This document shows positions 44,817 through 53,505 of a stretch of DNA of 64,000 bases, in pieces; positions within the stretch are counted from its first letter, which is position 1, and the number at the start of each line of letters is the position of its first letter. Below the pieces are notes generated by a model. It had not been told where the DNA came from. It worked only from the letters and a program-made list of their open reading frames with translations, and did not search any database. Source of the DNA: Candidatus Krumholzibacteriota bacterium (GTDB taxonomy: Bacteria > Krumholzibacteriota > Krumholzibacteriia > Krumholzibacteriales > WJIX01); assembly GCA_034520215.1 (NCBI GenBank), contig JAXHNR010000002.1, forward strand, positions 594,642 through 658,641, given 5' to 3'. The position numbers and the translations under genes are program-made.

Positions 44817-45641
44817 ATGGATCCTCTTGTAATAGGAGAACACAGGGTTTCCCTTCGAAAAAAACCCATTCTGATAGCCGGTCCCTGCGTGTTGGAAGAT
44901 GAAGAAGACGCCGTAAGAATCGCCCGCAAATGTGCCGAGCTGGCTGAAGAAAACGGATTTTTCTATATTTTCAAATCAAGTTACCTTAAGGACAACAGAT
45001 CTTCTCTGGATTCATATGTGGGTCCCGGGCTTGAAGATGGACTTAGAATCCTAGATAGAGTGCGCGGTGAAGTTGGCGTTCCGGTATTGACAGATGTTCA
45101 TTGCCGGGAGGAAATTTCCAGTGTTGCCGATGTGTGCGATGTCCTGCAGATCCCCGCCTTTCTGGCGAGGCAGACGAGGCTCATTGTATCCGCGGCGAAA
45201 ACGGGGAAGGTTCTGAATCTGAAGAAAGCTCAGTTTCTTTCTCCGGAAGAAATGGAACTGGCGGTTGACAAAGCCAGAAGAAGCGGGGCCGCGTCAGTGA
45301 TGGTCACAGAGAGAGGTACTCTTTTTGGCTATAATAATCTTGTTGTTGATATGACATCATTTCCGAGGATGAGGCACTTCGGAGTACCTTTAATAATGGA
45401 TGTAACTCATTCCCTCCAGCTTCCGGGAGGGTCGGGAACCAGGAGCGGAGGTCGTCCTGAATTCGCCGGCATTATGGCTCGGTCCGCCGCCGCCGCGGGG
45501 TGCGACGGTTTCTTTATAGAAACTCATTTTGCCCCCTCTTCATGTAAATCTGACGCGGAGTCAATGCTTCAGATAGATAAGATGCCGGATATCTTAAGGG
45601 AAGTATCACAGATTTTTGACCTTGTAAATTCCTTTGATTAA
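44817..45641 (+). CDS. kdsA: 3-deoxy-8-phosphooctulonate synthase
   Basis: The 274-residue KdsA has LIAGPCVLE, FKSSYLKDNRSS, DVHCREE and the DVTHSLQLPGG segment. It condenses arabinose-5-phosphate with phosphoenolpyruvate to KDO-8-phosphate. It starts 5 nt after pyrG. The C31-like Cys in AGPCVLE is present; metal-independent and metal-dependent types cannot be separated with certainty here. Confidence 0.97.
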   Translation: MDPLVIGEHRVSLRKKPILIAGPCVLEDEEDAVRIARKCAELAEENGFFYIFKSSYLKDNRSSLDSYVGPGLEDGLRILDRVRGEVGVPVLTDVHCREEISSVADVCDVLQIPAFLARQTRLIVSAAKTGKVLNLKKAQFLSPEEMELAVDKARRSGAASVMVTERGTLFGYNNLVVDMTSFPRMRHFGVPLIMDVTHSLQLPGGSGTRSGGRPEFAGIMARSAAAAGCDGFFIETHFAPSSCKSDAESMLQIDKMPDILREVSQIFDLVNSFD

Positions 45642-45769
45642 AGTGATATTGATTGATAGATTATGTAGAGCGGAAATATCATTTTATCCGTTCATGTATT
45701 AATATATTGGCCTGATATTAATCTCAAGGCCTCGGGGTATGGAAACTCAGCGGGGAGGAAATTACTGAT

Positions 45770-46813
45770 ATGGGAAAAAAGAGTTCTTCTGAAATTAAAG
45801 GATCTGATGCGGAGCATTCCTTCGGGGAAAGTTCCGGTCAGAGGAAGACCTCGGATATCGGGCGTGAAGTTGTCTTAAAAGAGATTGAAGGGCTTAAGGG
45901 GTTACATGACGGAATCGGGGACGAATTTGAAGAGGCCGTAAAGATCCTTCTTGAATGCCCCGGGAAAGTTATCGTCTGCGGGATCGGCAAATCGGGTATT
46001 ATTGCAAGGAAGATAGCTGCTACGCTAAGCAGTACCGGCACTCCCGCTGTTTATCTGCACTCTGTGGAAGCCGGCCACGGTGATATGGGGATGGTAACCG
46101 GGAATGATGTTTTCCTGGCTGTCAGCAAGAGCGGGGGCAACGAGGAAGTAACGAGGCTTATTCCATATCTTAAGGCTATCAGAGTAAAAATAATTTCCAT
46201 TACTGCCAGTGAGGATTCCAGGCTTGCTGAAGAAAGCGATGTGGTGCTGCTGATAAATTCTAAAGAAGAAGCGGGTTCAATTGGAGTAGTCCCGACTACG
46301 ACTACAACGGTTTCTCTGGTTCTGGGAGACGCTCTGGCAGTAGCCGTATTGACGAAGAAGAATTTCAGCCGTGAGGACTTCGCGATACTTCATCCGGGGG
46401 GCGTTCTGGGGAGAAAGCTCTTTCTGAAGGTTTCCGGATTGATGCATGTTGAAGATGAGCTTCCCCTTGTCAGCATGGATACCTCTCTTAAGGAAGCCCT
46501 GATTGAGATAATCGACAAGAAGCTCGGTTGTACGGGCGTTACTGGCCCGGGCGGCAGGCTGGCGGGTATTATCACAGACGGCGACTTAAAGAGAATTCTC
46601 ACGGAAAACCCTTCCGCTTTGGACACTCCTGTATCGAAACTCATGACTAAATCACCAATGACTGTAAGTCCGAACCTGCTTGTTGTAGAAGCCCTCAAAG
46701 AGATGGAAATGAATCCCAAGGGTCAGGTTACTCAACTCTTTGTTCTCGATGATGAGGGCTATCCCGTAGGTATAATTCATATCCACGATATTCTCCGGGC
46801 GGGACTGAAATAG
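45770..46813 (+). CDS. kdsD: Arabinose-5-phosphate isomerase (SIS plus tandem CBS)
   Basis: The 347-residue protein has a 40-residue polar N-terminal extension, a SIS domain (VIVCGIGKSGIIARKIAATLSS, SVEAGHGDMG, SKSGGNEE) and two CBS domains at about 220-345. It isomerises ribulose-5-P to arabinose-5-P for KdsA. kdsC, the KDO-8-P phosphatase that usually follows, is not found; 451 nt without a gene follow instead. Confidence 0.94.
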   Translation: MGKKSSSEIKGSDAEHSFGESSGQRKTSDIGREVVLKEIEGLKGLHDGIGDEFEEAVKILLECPGKVIVCGIGKSGIIARKIAATLSSTGTPAVYLHSVEAGHGDMGMVTGNDVFLAVSKSGGNEEVTRLIPYLKAIRVKIISITASEDSRLAEESDVVLLINSKEEAGSIGVVPTTTTTVSLVLGDALAVAVLTKKNFSREDFAILHPGGVLGRKLFLKVSGLMHVEDELPLVSMDTSLKEALIEIIDKKLGCTGVTGPGGRLAGIITDGDLKRILTENPSALDTPVSKLMTKSPMTVSPNLLVVEALKEMEMNPKGQVTQLFVLDDEGYPVGIIHIHDILRAGLK

Positions 46814-47077
46814 ACCGTTTTCTCTCACAGTTACAGATTTTAATAAATCCGATAAATTATTTCGTTTATCCCCTGCCGGGAAGCGATTCTGTTTCTAATA
46901 AAAGCAAAATATTCATTCATTTCATATCTGTGCCGGCTCAGAACTATCCGGCATATTTTTCTAACTGAGATGTTATTTTCTTTACGGAGATTCCAGTTAA
47001 TTTTTGCGTATTGTGTAATATTATGTTCGGCTTAGGGTTGCGCAGGCGTAACTCATTAGTTTTCTTGCCTTTTTGGA

Positions 47078-47093
47078 TGGCACATTAATTGCT
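47078..47093 (+). promoter_or_regulatory. Sigma-54 (RpoN) promoter, -24/-12
   Basis: The sequence TGGCACATTAATTGCT matches the sigma-54 consensus TGGCACRNNNNTTGCW at every defined position, with GG (47079-47080) and GC (47091-47092) 12 nt apart. Transcription would start near 47104, about 160 nt before lptC, and run into lptB and rpoN itself. Confidence 0.8.
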
Positions 47094-47121
47094 CGACTGT
47101 GTGAATTGATTTTGCTATAAT
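47093..47121 (+). promoter_or_regulatory. Candidate sigma-70 promoter overlapping the sigma-54 promoter
   Basis: TCGACT (47093-47098) and a perfect TATAAT (47116-47121) are spaced by 17 nt, directly downstream of and touching the -12 element. A basal promoter here could supply RpoN in the absence of sigma-54 activation. A 14-bp perfect palindrome, AAAACAGCTGTTTT, follows at 47215-47228. The rest of 46814-47264 holds no recognised gene. Confidence 0.55.
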
Positions 47122-47264
47122 TAATTGCAAGGCCGGAAATCAGTAAGTCCCGATTATGAAATTTATACTTCTTTCGGTAGTACGCTGGCAGAACGCCGGC
47201 CGGCCGGAAAAAGAAAAACAGCTGTTTTCTATGACTTCAAAATAGCGAAGGATCACTAATTCAA

Positions 47265-47882
47265 ATGCGGCATATCATTAGTCTCAGAAATTCTTCTTTC
47301 AGTTCTTTCTTTTCAGCTGTCATTATTTTACTGCCGGTATTGATTATTCTTTCATGCGAAAGCAGTGATGAAGAATACTATATCAATCCATATGGAAGAG
47401 CTGATCAAGTAATTAATAATTTTACTACCGTGGAAAGTGATTCCGGGGTTGTAAAGTGGCGGATGAAAGCGCCAGTAGCGAGAATATACAACAGCAGAAA
47501 GCTGCTTGTTACCGAAAATCCTGTAATAAAATTTTACGATGAAAAGGGTGAAGTTTCATCGGTGGTCACGGCTGACAAGGGTGAGATTAATCAGAAATCA
47601 CGGGACTTGACAGCTATTGGAAGTGTTGTTGTTACCTCGAACGAAGGATACACACTTGAGACCGAGAGTCTCGCCTGGCTTCATGAAAGAGGCGAGATTC
47701 ATACTGAAGATTTTGTAAGATTTACAAAGGGCAAGAATGTTACGACGGGATACGGATTTTGGGGCTATCCTGAATTAAAGGAATTTGATATAGTAAGAGA
47801 TATTAATGGAGATCTGATTGATGAAACTTCGAACACAGACGAAGAGATGAATCAGGAAGTGGAGCAGAATGAAGCAGAGTAG
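47265..47882 (+). CDS. lptC: LptC-like LPS export protein, probable lipoprotein
   Basis: The 205-residue protein has an N-terminal hydrophobic segment ending in LIILSC, a plausible lipobox with Cys at about residue 29. A beta-jellyroll LptC domain follows (VKWRMKAPVARIYNSRKLLVTENP, FYDEKGEVSSVVTADKGEI, GSVVVTSNEGYTLETESL). LptC carries LPS from the LptBFG pump to LptA. The acidic C-terminus overlaps lptB by 14 nt. No lptA gene separates lptC and lptB as it does in Proteobacteria. Confidence 0.85.
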   Translation: MRHIISLRNSSFSSFFSAVIILLPVLIILSCESSDEEYYINPYGRADQVINNFTTVESDSGVVKWRMKAPVARIYNSRKLLVTENPVIKFYDEKGEVSSVVTADKGEINQKSRDLTAIGSVVVTSNEGYTLETESLAWLHERGEIHTEDFVRFTKGKNVTTGYGFWGYPELKEFDIVRDINGDLIDETSNTDEEMNQEVEQNEAE

Positions 47883-48633
47883 CAGGGAGTGTCTTGATTC
47901 CGGTGACATCGGCGAGGGGCTCGGAACCGAGAATCTAGTTAAGAAATATCAGAAGAAAGTTGTAGTGAACGGAGTTTCCATATCGGTTCAAAAAGGTGAA
48001 ATAGTGGGGCTGCTTGGACCAAACGGAGCGGGCAAGACTACTACATTCTATATGATTGTCGGTATGATCAAACCCGAGAGTGGAAAAGTATTTTTTAAAG
48101 GCAGGGATATTACTGATTTGCCTATGTACAAAAGAGCGAGGTTGGGGATAGGTTATCTGCCTCAGGAACCTTCTATTTTCAGGAAAATGACAGTAGAGGA
48201 TAATATCAAAGCCATAATCGAGACCCTTTCTATTTCTGATGATAAACGCTCTGAGCTTCTCGAAAGTCTTCTCGATGAACTTGGCGTGAAACATTTGAGA
48301 AATAATTACGGGCACCAGTTGTCCGGCGGGGAAAGAAGACGAGTTGAGGTAACCCGGGCTTTAGTTACAGATCCTTCATTCATGCTGCTCGATGAGCCGT
48401 TCGCGGGTATCGATCCTATCGCAGTCGCCGATCTGCAGGATATAGTCGTCAAGCTGCGCGATAGAGGGATCGGTGTTTTAATAACGGATCATAACGTCAG
48501 GGAGACATTGTCAATTACCGACAGAGCATATATAATGTTTGAGGGGAGTATCAAGTGTCTGGGTGACGCGGACGCTTTGGCCGCCGATCCTGAGGTAAGG
48601 AAGATATATCTGGGAGAATCTTTTCAATTGTAA
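47869..48633 (+). CDS. lptB: LPS export ABC transporter ATPase
   Basis: The 254-residue ATPase has Walker A GPNGAGKTT, Q-loop GYLPQEPSIF, signature LSGGERRR, Walker B MLLDEPFAGID and switch His in ITDHNVRETL. It powers LPS extraction through LptFG, whose genes are not in the window. It has a short N-terminal extension (about 18 residues) compared with usual LptB. rpoN follows 17 nt later, the classic lptB-rpoN pair. Confidence 0.96.
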   Translation: MKQSSRECLDSGDIGEGLGTENLVKKYQKKVVVNGVSISVQKGEIVGLLGPNGAGKTTTFYMIVGMIKPESGKVFFKGRDITDLPMYKRARLGIGYLPQEPSIFRKMTVEDNIKAIIETLSISDDKRSELLESLLDELGVKHLRNNYGHQLSGGERRRVEVTRALVTDPSFMLLDEPFAGIDPIAVADLQDIVVKLRDRGIGVLITDHNVRETLSITDRAYIMFEGSIKCLGDADALAADPEVRKIYLGESFQL

Positions 48634-48650
48634 TGGAGGATAGCTGATCT

Positions 48651-50042
48651 ATGGAAATGAAGATGGGAATGCGTGTGGCAATGCAGCAGCGTCTTGTTAT
48701 GACCCCCAGGCTTCAACAGGCCTTGAAGTTGCTGCAAATGCCTACGCTGGAATTGCAGCAGGTACTTAAGCAGGAGATTCTACAGAACCCCCTTCTTGAG
48801 GAAGATGACGAACTTAAAGAACTGGATGAGGATGAAATCCAGGAAGAGGAGGAAGAAGAGGAGGAAGATACAGATTGGGATGAGGTTTTTGAAACCGCGT
48901 TCAATATGGGTGGAGCAAATGGTGAGGAGACAGAGCAAAGAGAAGATATGCTCGAGAGAGTGCCCGTCGCGAAACAGAGCTTTTCTGACAATTTGTTGAG
49001 CCAGCTTCGTTTAGCCACCGATGATGAAGAGATGCTCGAGATAGGTGAATATTTAATAGGCAGTTTTGATGATTCCGGTTATATGGTTGGTTCTCTAAGT
49101 GACATCGCCAGGACTTTCGGTGTCGAAGAAGAACATGTTCGTAAAACACTCGAACTTATTCAAACGTTCGATCCGCCCGGTGTGGGAGCGAGGGATATCA
49201 GGGAATGTCTCATGCTGCAGCTTGAAAGAAAAGAGATGCTGGGCAGTAAAGCGGCGGTTATTATCAGTGATTATTTTGAAGAATTCAAACAGCGAAAATA
49301 CCTCGACATCAGCAAGAAGATGAAAATTTCCCTGAAGGAAATTCAGACCCAGGCGGAGATAATTGCCACTCTCGATCCAAAGCCCGGCCTGAGCGTTTAT
49401 TCAGAGGAACCTAAATATGTTATTCCCGACCTCATAGTAGAGAGGGTCGGCGAGAAGTTTGTTATATCTTTGAACGAACGTAACGTCCCCCGGCTGAGAA
49501 TCAGCAAGGCGTATCGGGATGAATTGACAAGTAACCGGAAGATCAGCACTGAAACAAAAGATTTTATCAAAGGACGCCTCAAGAATGCCAAATGGCTTAT
49601 TCAGACTATCGAACAGCGCCGGCGTACGATGATCAAGGTCATGGAATGTATAGTGGATAAGCAGAGTAAGTTTTTTGAAAAGGGGGTAATCGCCCTTAGG
49701 CCCTTGACACTTCAGCAAGTCGCCGTTGAAATAGATATGCATGAATCCACTGTGAGCCGTGTAACGACAAACAAATATGTTCAGACACCAAGAGGTGTCT
49801 ATGAACTGAAATTCTTCTTCAGTGCCAAACTCAGTACTAAATCGGGGAAGAATGTTTCCTCTAGAAGCGCTAAATTGAAGATAGAGAATATAATAAAAAA
49901 TGAGAATGTAAAGAAACCCTTGAGTGATCAGAAAATTGCTGATATTTTGAGAAATGAAGGGTTGGTTATAGCCCGCAGAACTGTTGCTAAGTACAGAGAA
50001 CAGCTGGGTATTTTGCCCGCGAGACACAGGAAAGAGTATTGA
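48651..50042 (+). CDS. rpoN: RNA polymerase sigma-54 factor
   Basis: The 463-residue sigma factor has the Gln-rich region I (QQRLVMTPRLQQALKLLQM), a strongly acidic region II (about residues 43-75), the core-binding and HTH domains, and the RpoN box ARRTVAKYRE near the end. It directs transcription from -24/-12 promoters with an AAA+ activator. No activator gene is in the window. Its own block carries a perfect -24/-12 site upstream of lptC. Confidence 0.98.
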   Translation: MEMKMGMRVAMQQRLVMTPRLQQALKLLQMPTLELQQVLKQEILQNPLLEEDDELKELDEDEIQEEEEEEEEDTDWDEVFETAFNMGGANGEETEQREDMLERVPVAKQSFSDNLLSQLRLATDDEEMLEIGEYLIGSFDDSGYMVGSLSDIARTFGVEEEHVRKTLELIQTFDPPGVGARDIRECLMLQLERKEMLGSKAAVIISDYFEEFKQRKYLDISKKMKISLKEIQTQAEIIATLDPKPGLSVYSEEPKYVIPDLIVERVGEKFVISLNERNVPRLRISKAYRDELTSNRKISTETKDFIKGRLKNAKWLIQTIEQRRRTMIKVMECIVDKQSKFFEKGVIALRPLTLQQVAVEIDMHESTVSRVTTNKYVQTPRGVYELKFFFSAKLSTKSGKNVSSRSAKLKIENIIKNENVKKPLSDQKIADILRNEGLVIARRTVAKYREQLGILPARHRKEY

Positions 50043-50074
50043 GGTTGATTTTTCGACGGAGCTAAGATAGATAA

Positions 50075-50980
50075 ATGACATTTTCTACTTATGATCGACG
50101 CTCCAGAAGATTGCCGTCTTGGTTGAAGAGGAAGATTCCTCTTTTAGATGTGTGTTCTGATGTTGAACGCGTGATAAGAAAAAGGGGACTTCACACTATC
50201 TGCCGTGAAGGGCGTTGTCCGAATAGAGCGGAATGTTACTCGAAAAATAAAGTTACGTTTTTGATACTTGGGAATGTTTGCACAAGGAACTGCTTGTTTT
50301 GTGATGTGAAGAACGGTCGGCCCATCGCGCCCGATTTAAGTGAAGCTGATAAAATAGTCGAGGCGGTTCAGCAGCTGGGGTTGACTCATGTGATAATAAC
50401 TTCTGTTACCAGGGACGATCTTCCGGACGGCGGAAGCCGTTTTTATTCCAATGTTGTAAGGAAACTCAAGGAGCTGGATCCCCCTCCGATGATTGAACTT
50501 CTTATACCGGACTTTAATGGTAATATAGATGATTTAAGGACGGTTCTTGATACAAAACCTGATATTATTTCTCATAACATCGAAACAGTTAGAAGTGTTT
50601 TCAGAAGGGTAAGAAAAGGAGCCGATTATGATAGATCCATCTCGATACTTTCAATAATAAAGGATGAGGGGAGGGAGGTGATGACAAAATCGGCGTTAAT
50701 GCTTGGTTTGGGAGAATCAGTTGATGAAGTTCTTGAAACGATGAGGGAGCTCAGAGAGGCGGAGTGTGATTTTCTCGCGATTGGGCAATATCTCCGTCCG
50801 GGAATAAAGCAGATTCCTGTTGAGGAATTTATTCTTCCCGAGAAATTCCTCTGGTATGAGAAAAAGGGATATGAAATGGGTTTCCTGGAAGTAACAGCAG
50901 GACCTTTAGTTAGGAGTTCTTATCAGGAAAATAAGATCAGTAATTTTAGAAAAAGTGCAGTGATAGAGCCGGACGAATGA
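50075..50980 (+). CDS. lipA: Lipoyl synthase
   Basis: The 301-residue protein has both cluster motifs: auxiliary C-x4-C-x5-C (CREGRCPNRAEC) and radical SAM C-x3-C-x2-C (CTRNCLFC). It also has the C-terminal VRSSY that ligates the auxiliary cluster. It inserts sulfur at C6 and C8 of protein-bound octanoate. Its location between rpoN and hpf is unusual. The spacing (32 nt upstream, 18 nt downstream) suggests it is part of the operon. No lipB or lplA is nearby. Confidence 0.96.
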   Translation: MTFSTYDRRSRRLPSWLKRKIPLLDVCSDVERVIRKRGLHTICREGRCPNRAECYSKNKVTFLILGNVCTRNCLFCDVKNGRPIAPDLSEADKIVEAVQQLGLTHVIITSVTRDDLPDGGSRFYSNVVRKLKELDPPPMIELLIPDFNGNIDDLRTVLDTKPDIISHNIETVRSVFRRVRKGADYDRSISILSIIKDEGREVMTKSALMLGLGESVDEVLETMRELREAECDFLAIGQYLRPGIKQIPVEEFILPEKFLWYEKKGYEMGFLEVTAGPLVRSSYQENKISNFRKSAVIEPDE

Positions 50981-50998
50981 TGCGAGGAGGAAATTGAT

Positions 50999-51541
50999 AT
51001 GGAATTAACAACAACATCAAGGCATTTCAAGGCAAGTCCCGAACTTATTGAACATATAGAAGTAAAAATGAGAAAACTGAAACGCTATTTCGAGAATATT
51101 CTTAATGTCGATGTGATAATGTCTGTAGAGAAAGTCCGTCATATTGCAGAAGTAAATCTCCACGTTCAGGGGCATAATTTTACCGCAATAGAAGAATCTG
51201 ATAATATGTTCTTTTCAATAGATAAATGCGAGAAGGATCTTGAAAGGCAGATAAAAAAATATAGGGGGAAGCTTCAGTCCCGTTATCAAAACCATAAACG
51301 GAGTAAGCGGGAACAATATCCGCGTGAATATATAATCAGCGCCGGGAGTGTTGAAAGTGAAAACGGCGTTGAAATGATCGAAGAGGCCGCTTATGACTTG
51401 GAAAACATGAATGTTGAAGAAGCGATCAAGGCTATGAAGAAACAGGAAAAGGAATTCTTCTTTTTTGATAATACAGAATCGGGCAACCCGAGTTTTGTTT
51501 ACAGGCGGTCTGACGGCAATTACGGGGTAATTAAATTGTAG
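50999..51541 (+). CDS. hpf: Ribosome hibernation promoting factor, long form
   Basis: The 180-residue protein combines the S30AE/YfiA domain (about 1-100) with the C-terminal dimerisation domain (about 125-180, AAYDLENMNVEEAIKAM, then FFFFDNTESGNPSFVYRR). The long form drives direct formation of 100S ribosome dimers. An hpf gene downstream of rpoN is a widespread arrangement. GAGGAAA precedes the ATG. Confidence 0.95.
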   Translation: MELTTTSRHFKASPELIEHIEVKMRKLKRYFENILNVDVIMSVEKVRHIAEVNLHVQGHNFTAIEESDNMFFSIDKCEKDLERQIKKYRGKLQSRYQNHKRSKREQYPREYIISAGSVESENGVEMIEEAAYDLENMNVEEAIKAMKKQEKEFFFFDNTESGNPSFVYRRSDGNYGVIKL

Positions 51542-51575
51542 TTTATAGGCAGATTATTTAGGCCGGGAAAAGATA

Positions 51576-52553
51576 TTGACTGGATCTGAAAGTAATTACA
51601 AGGTAGAGGAATTTTACGAAGATAACAAAGACGAATTTTCGTTTGAGCTTCTTACCTCTGATCTTGACAGCCCTCTGGACATAACATGTTCTGATCTCTA
51701 CCGTCCGGCTTTTGTTCTCACTGGATTTATGGAGAATTATCTTCATAAAAGAATCCAGATTATAGGGGAAACTGAATTGCTCTACATTCGTTCCCTCACT
51801 TCCGGTCAGAGGAAGGACGCTTTCAACAGGCTTTTTTCAGAATCTCTCTGCTGCATTATTATAACAAAGAAACTTGATGTACCGGATTTATTCATCGAGA
51901 AGGCCAGAGAATCTTCAGTACCTGTTATGAGGACAAATTGGGAAACCACGATCTTCATGTACACACTGAGAGAAGTATTGAATTTCTACTTTGCACCAAG
52001 AACTATAACTCACGGATCACTTGTTGACGTTTATGGTGTAGGTTTGTTGTTCTCCGGACCCAGTGGTATAGGCAAAAGCGAAATTGTTCTCGACCTTGTT
52101 GAGCGCGGGCACAGGCTTGTCGCTGATGATGTCGTTGAAATAATCAAGAAGGGGGATGTGGTTATTGGAAGAGGCAGAGAACATCTGAGGCATTTTATGG
52201 AGGTTAGAGGTGTAGGAATTATAAATATTATGGATGTGTTCGGTATAAGGGCGATTAGAATACAGAAGCGTATAGAGGTAGCAGTGCAACTCAGTGAATG
52301 GGATCCCTCCAAGGATTGGGACAGGCACGGCCTTGACGAGAAATCCACTGACATACTTGGAACGAAAGTTACACAGCTGTTTATTCCTATATTTCCGGGA
52401 AAGAATATTACAGTTATCTCCGAGACTATTGCCTTAAATCATATGCTTAAAATATACGGATTTGACGCCGCGAAAAAACTCGATAGGAATCTTATTGACT
52501 TGATGGAAAGCAGAAAAAGAACTCGAAGATATCTCAGGAATGATACTGAATGA
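51576..52553 (+). CDS. hprK: HPr kinase/phosphorylase
   Basis: The TTG-started 325-residue protein has an N-terminal ligand-like domain. The catalytic domain has HGSLVDVYGVGLLFSGP, Walker A SGPSGIGKSE and the HprK signature region EVRGVGIINIMDVFG. It phosphorylates and dephosphorylates HPr on Ser46, setting PTS activity. The stop codon overlaps the EIIA start (ATGA), so kinase and transporter are translationally coupled. Confidence 0.97.
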   Translation: MTGSESNYKVEEFYEDNKDEFSFELLTSDLDSPLDITCSDLYRPAFVLTGFMENYLHKRIQIIGETELLYIRSLTSGQRKDAFNRLFSESLCCIIITKKLDVPDLFIEKARESSVPVMRTNWETTIFMYTLREVLNFYFAPRTITHGSLVDVYGVGLLFSGPSGIGKSEIVLDLVERGHRLVADDVVEIIKKGDVVIGRGREHLRHFMEVRGVGIINIMDVFGIRAIRIQKRIEVAVQLSEWDPSKDWDRHGLDEKSTDILGTKVTQLFIPIFPGKNITVISETIALNHMLKIYGFDAAKKLDRNLIDLMESRKRTRRYLRNDTE

Positions 52554-52948
52554 GCGACACGAGAACAAGAATAGCCGGAGTTGTTGTTACTCACGGAAAG
52601 TTAGCGAAGGAGCTGATTAGAACAATTGAGAGTATTCTGGGGGAGATGGAGGATCTCTATCCTGTCTGCAGCGAAAATTACGGTGATACTATGATTGTAA
52701 AGAAGATAAGAGATATAATTGAAAAATATAAAGAGGAGCGTGTTGTTTTATTCGCGGATTATTCAGGGGGATCCTGTTTCCTTAATTGTATTAGAGCGAA
52801 AGTCGGCGTAAAGGGTATAAAGTTGATCAGCGGAGTTAATTTACCTGTTCTTCTGGACTTTGTGACTAAAAGAAGCCTGATGGATTATGATGAAATGACA
52901 GACCACCTGGTCAAACGGGGTAGAGATAGTATCACAAGCATGTCATAG
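52550..52948 (+). CDS. PTS mannose-family EIIA component
   Basis: The 132-residue EIIA-Man domain has phospho-accepting H15 in VVTHGKLAKEL. The second-strand segment VVLFADYSGGSCFLNC is the counterpart of the usual 'DLxGGSPxN'. It passes phosphate from HPr to EIIB. It overlaps hprK and is separated from EIIB by 74 nt, which contain a TATAAT (52974-52979) without a clear -35. Confidence 0.92.
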   Translation: MSDTRTRIAGVVVTHGKLAKELIRTIESILGEMEDLYPVCSENYGDTMIVKKIRDIIEKYKEERVVLFADYSGGSCFLNCIRAKVGVKGIKLISGVNLPVLLDFVTKRSLMDYDEMTDHLVKRGRDSITSMS

Positions 52949-53022
52949 GAATTAATTGTTTTAATTTATTCTGTATAATATAAATTTCTTTAAACATTTT
53001 ATTACGGAAAGGTGTTTAACGG

Positions 53023-53496
53023 GTGCTGGTTTTAGTCAGAGTAGACGACAGGTTGATTCATGCGCAAGTTGTTATAGGATGGAATGAAGAATGTCGCCCC
53101 GACAGGATAATTCTGGCTGATGATAATGTGGCCGCCAATGAATTCGAGAAGAATCTTTATATTTCAGCCGTGTCTACCGATACAAAAGTCTCTGTGATCT
53201 CGCTGAAAAATACTGCGGAAAGGATTAAGCGGGGGGTTTACGATAGGGACAGGGTTATACTTCTTGTCAGAGCGCCCGAGCAGGCACTCCGCCTTTATGA
53301 GTATGGCGTAGTGTTCGATGAATTAAATATCGGCGGAATGCATTATATGGAGGGCAGGAAGAAGTTGATGGAGAACTTTTATATCAGCGATAAAGAGAAA
53401 TCAATACTCCGGGAGCTTGTAAAAAAGAGTGTTGTATTAGAATCGAGAGCTCTTCCCGGCGATGAGAAAGTGATAATTAATTCAAGAATTGTCTAG
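53023..53496 (+). CDS. PTS mannose-family EIIB component
   Basis: The 157-residue GTG-started EIIB has the phosphorylated H13 in VRVDDRLIHAQV, and ends in the typical LNIGGMHY and LESRALPGDEKV region. It phosphorylates the incoming sugar through EIIC/EIID. The next gene is a GH57 enzyme, not EIIC, so the transporter operon is interrupted. Confidence 0.95.
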   Translation: MLVLVRVDDRLIHAQVVIGWNEECRPDRIILADDNVAANEFEKNLYISAVSTDTKVSVISLKNTAERIKRGVYDRDRVILLVRAPEQALRLYEYGVVFDELNIGGMHYMEGRKKLMENFYISDKEKSILRELVKKSVVLESRALPGDEKVIINSRIV

Positions 53497-53505
53497 AACA
53501 GAACA

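Noticed and set aside
52949-53022. Internal promoter between EIIA and EIIB
   Set aside because: A TATAAT (52974-52979) is present but no acceptable -35 lies 16-18 nt upstream. The A/T-rich spacer makes a chance match likely.
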